From assembly GCF_016808335.1 (NCBI RefSeq), contig NC_053148.1:13199433-13263432 (forward strand): a stretch of 64,000 nt of DNA, written 5' to 3'. Positions within the stretch are counted from its first letter, which is position 1; the number at the start of each line of letters is the position of its first letter. The stretch is from Panicum virgatum (taxonomy: Eukaryota; Streptophyta; Magnoliopsida; Poales; Poaceae). A program made the translations under genes and the position numbers. The notes under the pieces were generated by a model. The model was not told where the DNA came from. It searched no databases and saw nothing but the letters and a program-made list of their open reading frames with translations. Of the stretch, positions 63,164-64,000 are shown in pieces.

Positions 63164-64000
63164 TGTTGACGGTCACTAACGACCAATTTTGACCGTCAAC
63201 TCCTGCACAAAAAGGAACCACAAAGTGGAATAAATGCTAGCATAAGTTTATTTATTAACAAATTCCACATATGGTGCTTGAGTATGTGTGCAGGTGGTTT
63301 TGGGCTAATTTTGTAGGTTTCAAGCACACTTTGGCCCGACATAAATCACAGAAATTATCAGAGCGCAGAATCAGGCTCCAATGGATCAAGTGTAGCCCAA
63401 GAACCAAAGCAATTCCAGTTAAGACAGGCCGTGCCACAACTTTTGAACAAGAGGAAGCCCAGACAAGCCCAACCGCCAGCAGTTGGGGGCGGTTGGAGCC
63501 GTGGGCAGGCCGGCTGACCCTATGGTCGGCCGACTAGGCCCATGGGCCCCACCACCTGAACTTTGCCACGTGGCGCTTCCTCAATGGCTCCCAATGTCAG
63601 TTCTGCAAGGAAGAGCTGCATTCCCGGGTAGGCTCCCTCCTATAAATACAAGGGGAGGGGCAGAGTAAGAACACACACACATCACACCCTCTCAACTCAC
63701 CTTTCTCCCTGGGAGCTTGAGGCCTTCATCCTAGATGCTTAGGTAGACTAGGAGGTGTAGAAGAAGAGGAGGAGAGTGAGGAGGAGTCGGGGGAAGTGCC
63801 GGGTCTGTCGGCACTTTTCTCCTCTTGTACCTCGACGGATGCTTATTCGGTTGTAAGTGTTCGAGACTTTTTTTGTTTGTTTATTTGGAGTTAGAGTTTA
63901 GATCGCAAGTTATCATATCTGCCTTATATTAGATGATGTGTATGCTAGCGAGTAGCATTTGATCTTAGCTTAAGACCCCGGATAGAAAAGGGTAGTCTTG
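63164..64000 (+). repeat. 3' LTR of the plus-strand Athila element (partial, leaves the window)
   Basis: It starts TGTTGACGGTCAC right after the polypurine tract. GTTGACGGTCA (63165-63175) and TGACCGTCAAC (about 63189-63199) form a perfect 11-bp inverted repeat at its tip. A TATA box (CCTATAAATAC) lies near 63641-63651, followed by a CA-rich probable transcription start. A degenerate paired GGCCGGC motif is at about 63507-63536. Confidence 0.8.

Larger units (their letters stand above)
44056..64000 (+). mobile_element. Ty3/gypsy Athila-lineage element, plus strand, 5' half missing and 3' region split
   Basis: The retained parts are pol (44060-47172), an additional ORF (47447-48217), a 3' non-coding region (48218-49060 plus 62637-63163) and a 3' LTR from 63164 that leaves the window. 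The FMDDFS form of the RT active site and the extra ORF after integrase are Athila-lineage traits. The 3' region is interrupted by the minus-strand element at 49061-62636. The flanks GCAAG and GCATG fit a 5-bp target duplication with one change. Confidence 0.82.

Overview
The window is nuclear DNA from a grass (Poaceae), probably a panicoid. The grounds are intron-containing plant genes whose proteins read like their rice homologues, GC-rich grass coding sequence, and a dense load of typical grass retrotransposons. Only three ordinary host genes are visible, all in the first 18.4 kb. Nearly everything from 19.4 kb to the end is nested transposable elements.

Gene-bearing part (1-19,385). The first coding exon of a cyclin-T gene lies on the minus strand (804-1042) and runs off the left edge. 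Head-to-head with it is a nine-exon plus-strand gene for a secreted family-5 beta-glucosidase with a fascin-like domain (4036-11124). A 908-bp hAT-type element with an exact 8-bp target duplication sits between the two genes, a 182-bp hAT-like MITE sits in the cyclin-T 5' intron, and a near full-length RTE-type LINE (3.35 kb, 20-nt target duplication) sits in intron 1 of the glucosidase gene. Next come a tandemly duplicated LINE 3' end with a decayed ORF1 on the minus strand (12.06-14.85 kb), a TIR element with a TTA duplication (15,574-16,431), and a RING-H2 ATL-type ubiquitin-ligase gene (17,069-18,344) carrying a one-base frameshift.

Left repeat block (19,386-about 44,055). A 1.1-kb TIR-like element is split by a 9.8-kb Ty3/gypsy Tat-lineage element on the plus strand (LTRs 20,234-21,248 and 29,031-30,049). 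To its right is a Ty1/copia element cut at 34,027 by an LTR of a second family (34,028-34,414). The internal part of that family is in turn cut by a minus-strand Tat-lineage element (LTR 35,245-36,340, pol 40,405-44,048).

Right repeat block (about 44,055-64,000). A plus-strand Athila-lineage element lacks its 5' half and ends in a 3' LTR that starts at 63,164 and leaves the window. Its 3' region is split by a minus-strand Athila-lineage element (49,061-62,636), whose own 5' LTR is split by an internally deleted SIRE/Maximus-like copia element (58,937-62,232).

Two observations stand out. First, both Tat elements carry, between integrase and the 3' LTR, an extra gene on the strand opposite to pol with three exons, matching intron phases (2 then 1) and a shared MA-x-NKR start. 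One copy is intact (195 codons). Second, all layered elements left of about 44,055 lose their right halves there, while the Athila element begins there without its left half, so one deletion or assembly join could explain every truncation. All calls come from reading the sequence; no database search was run.
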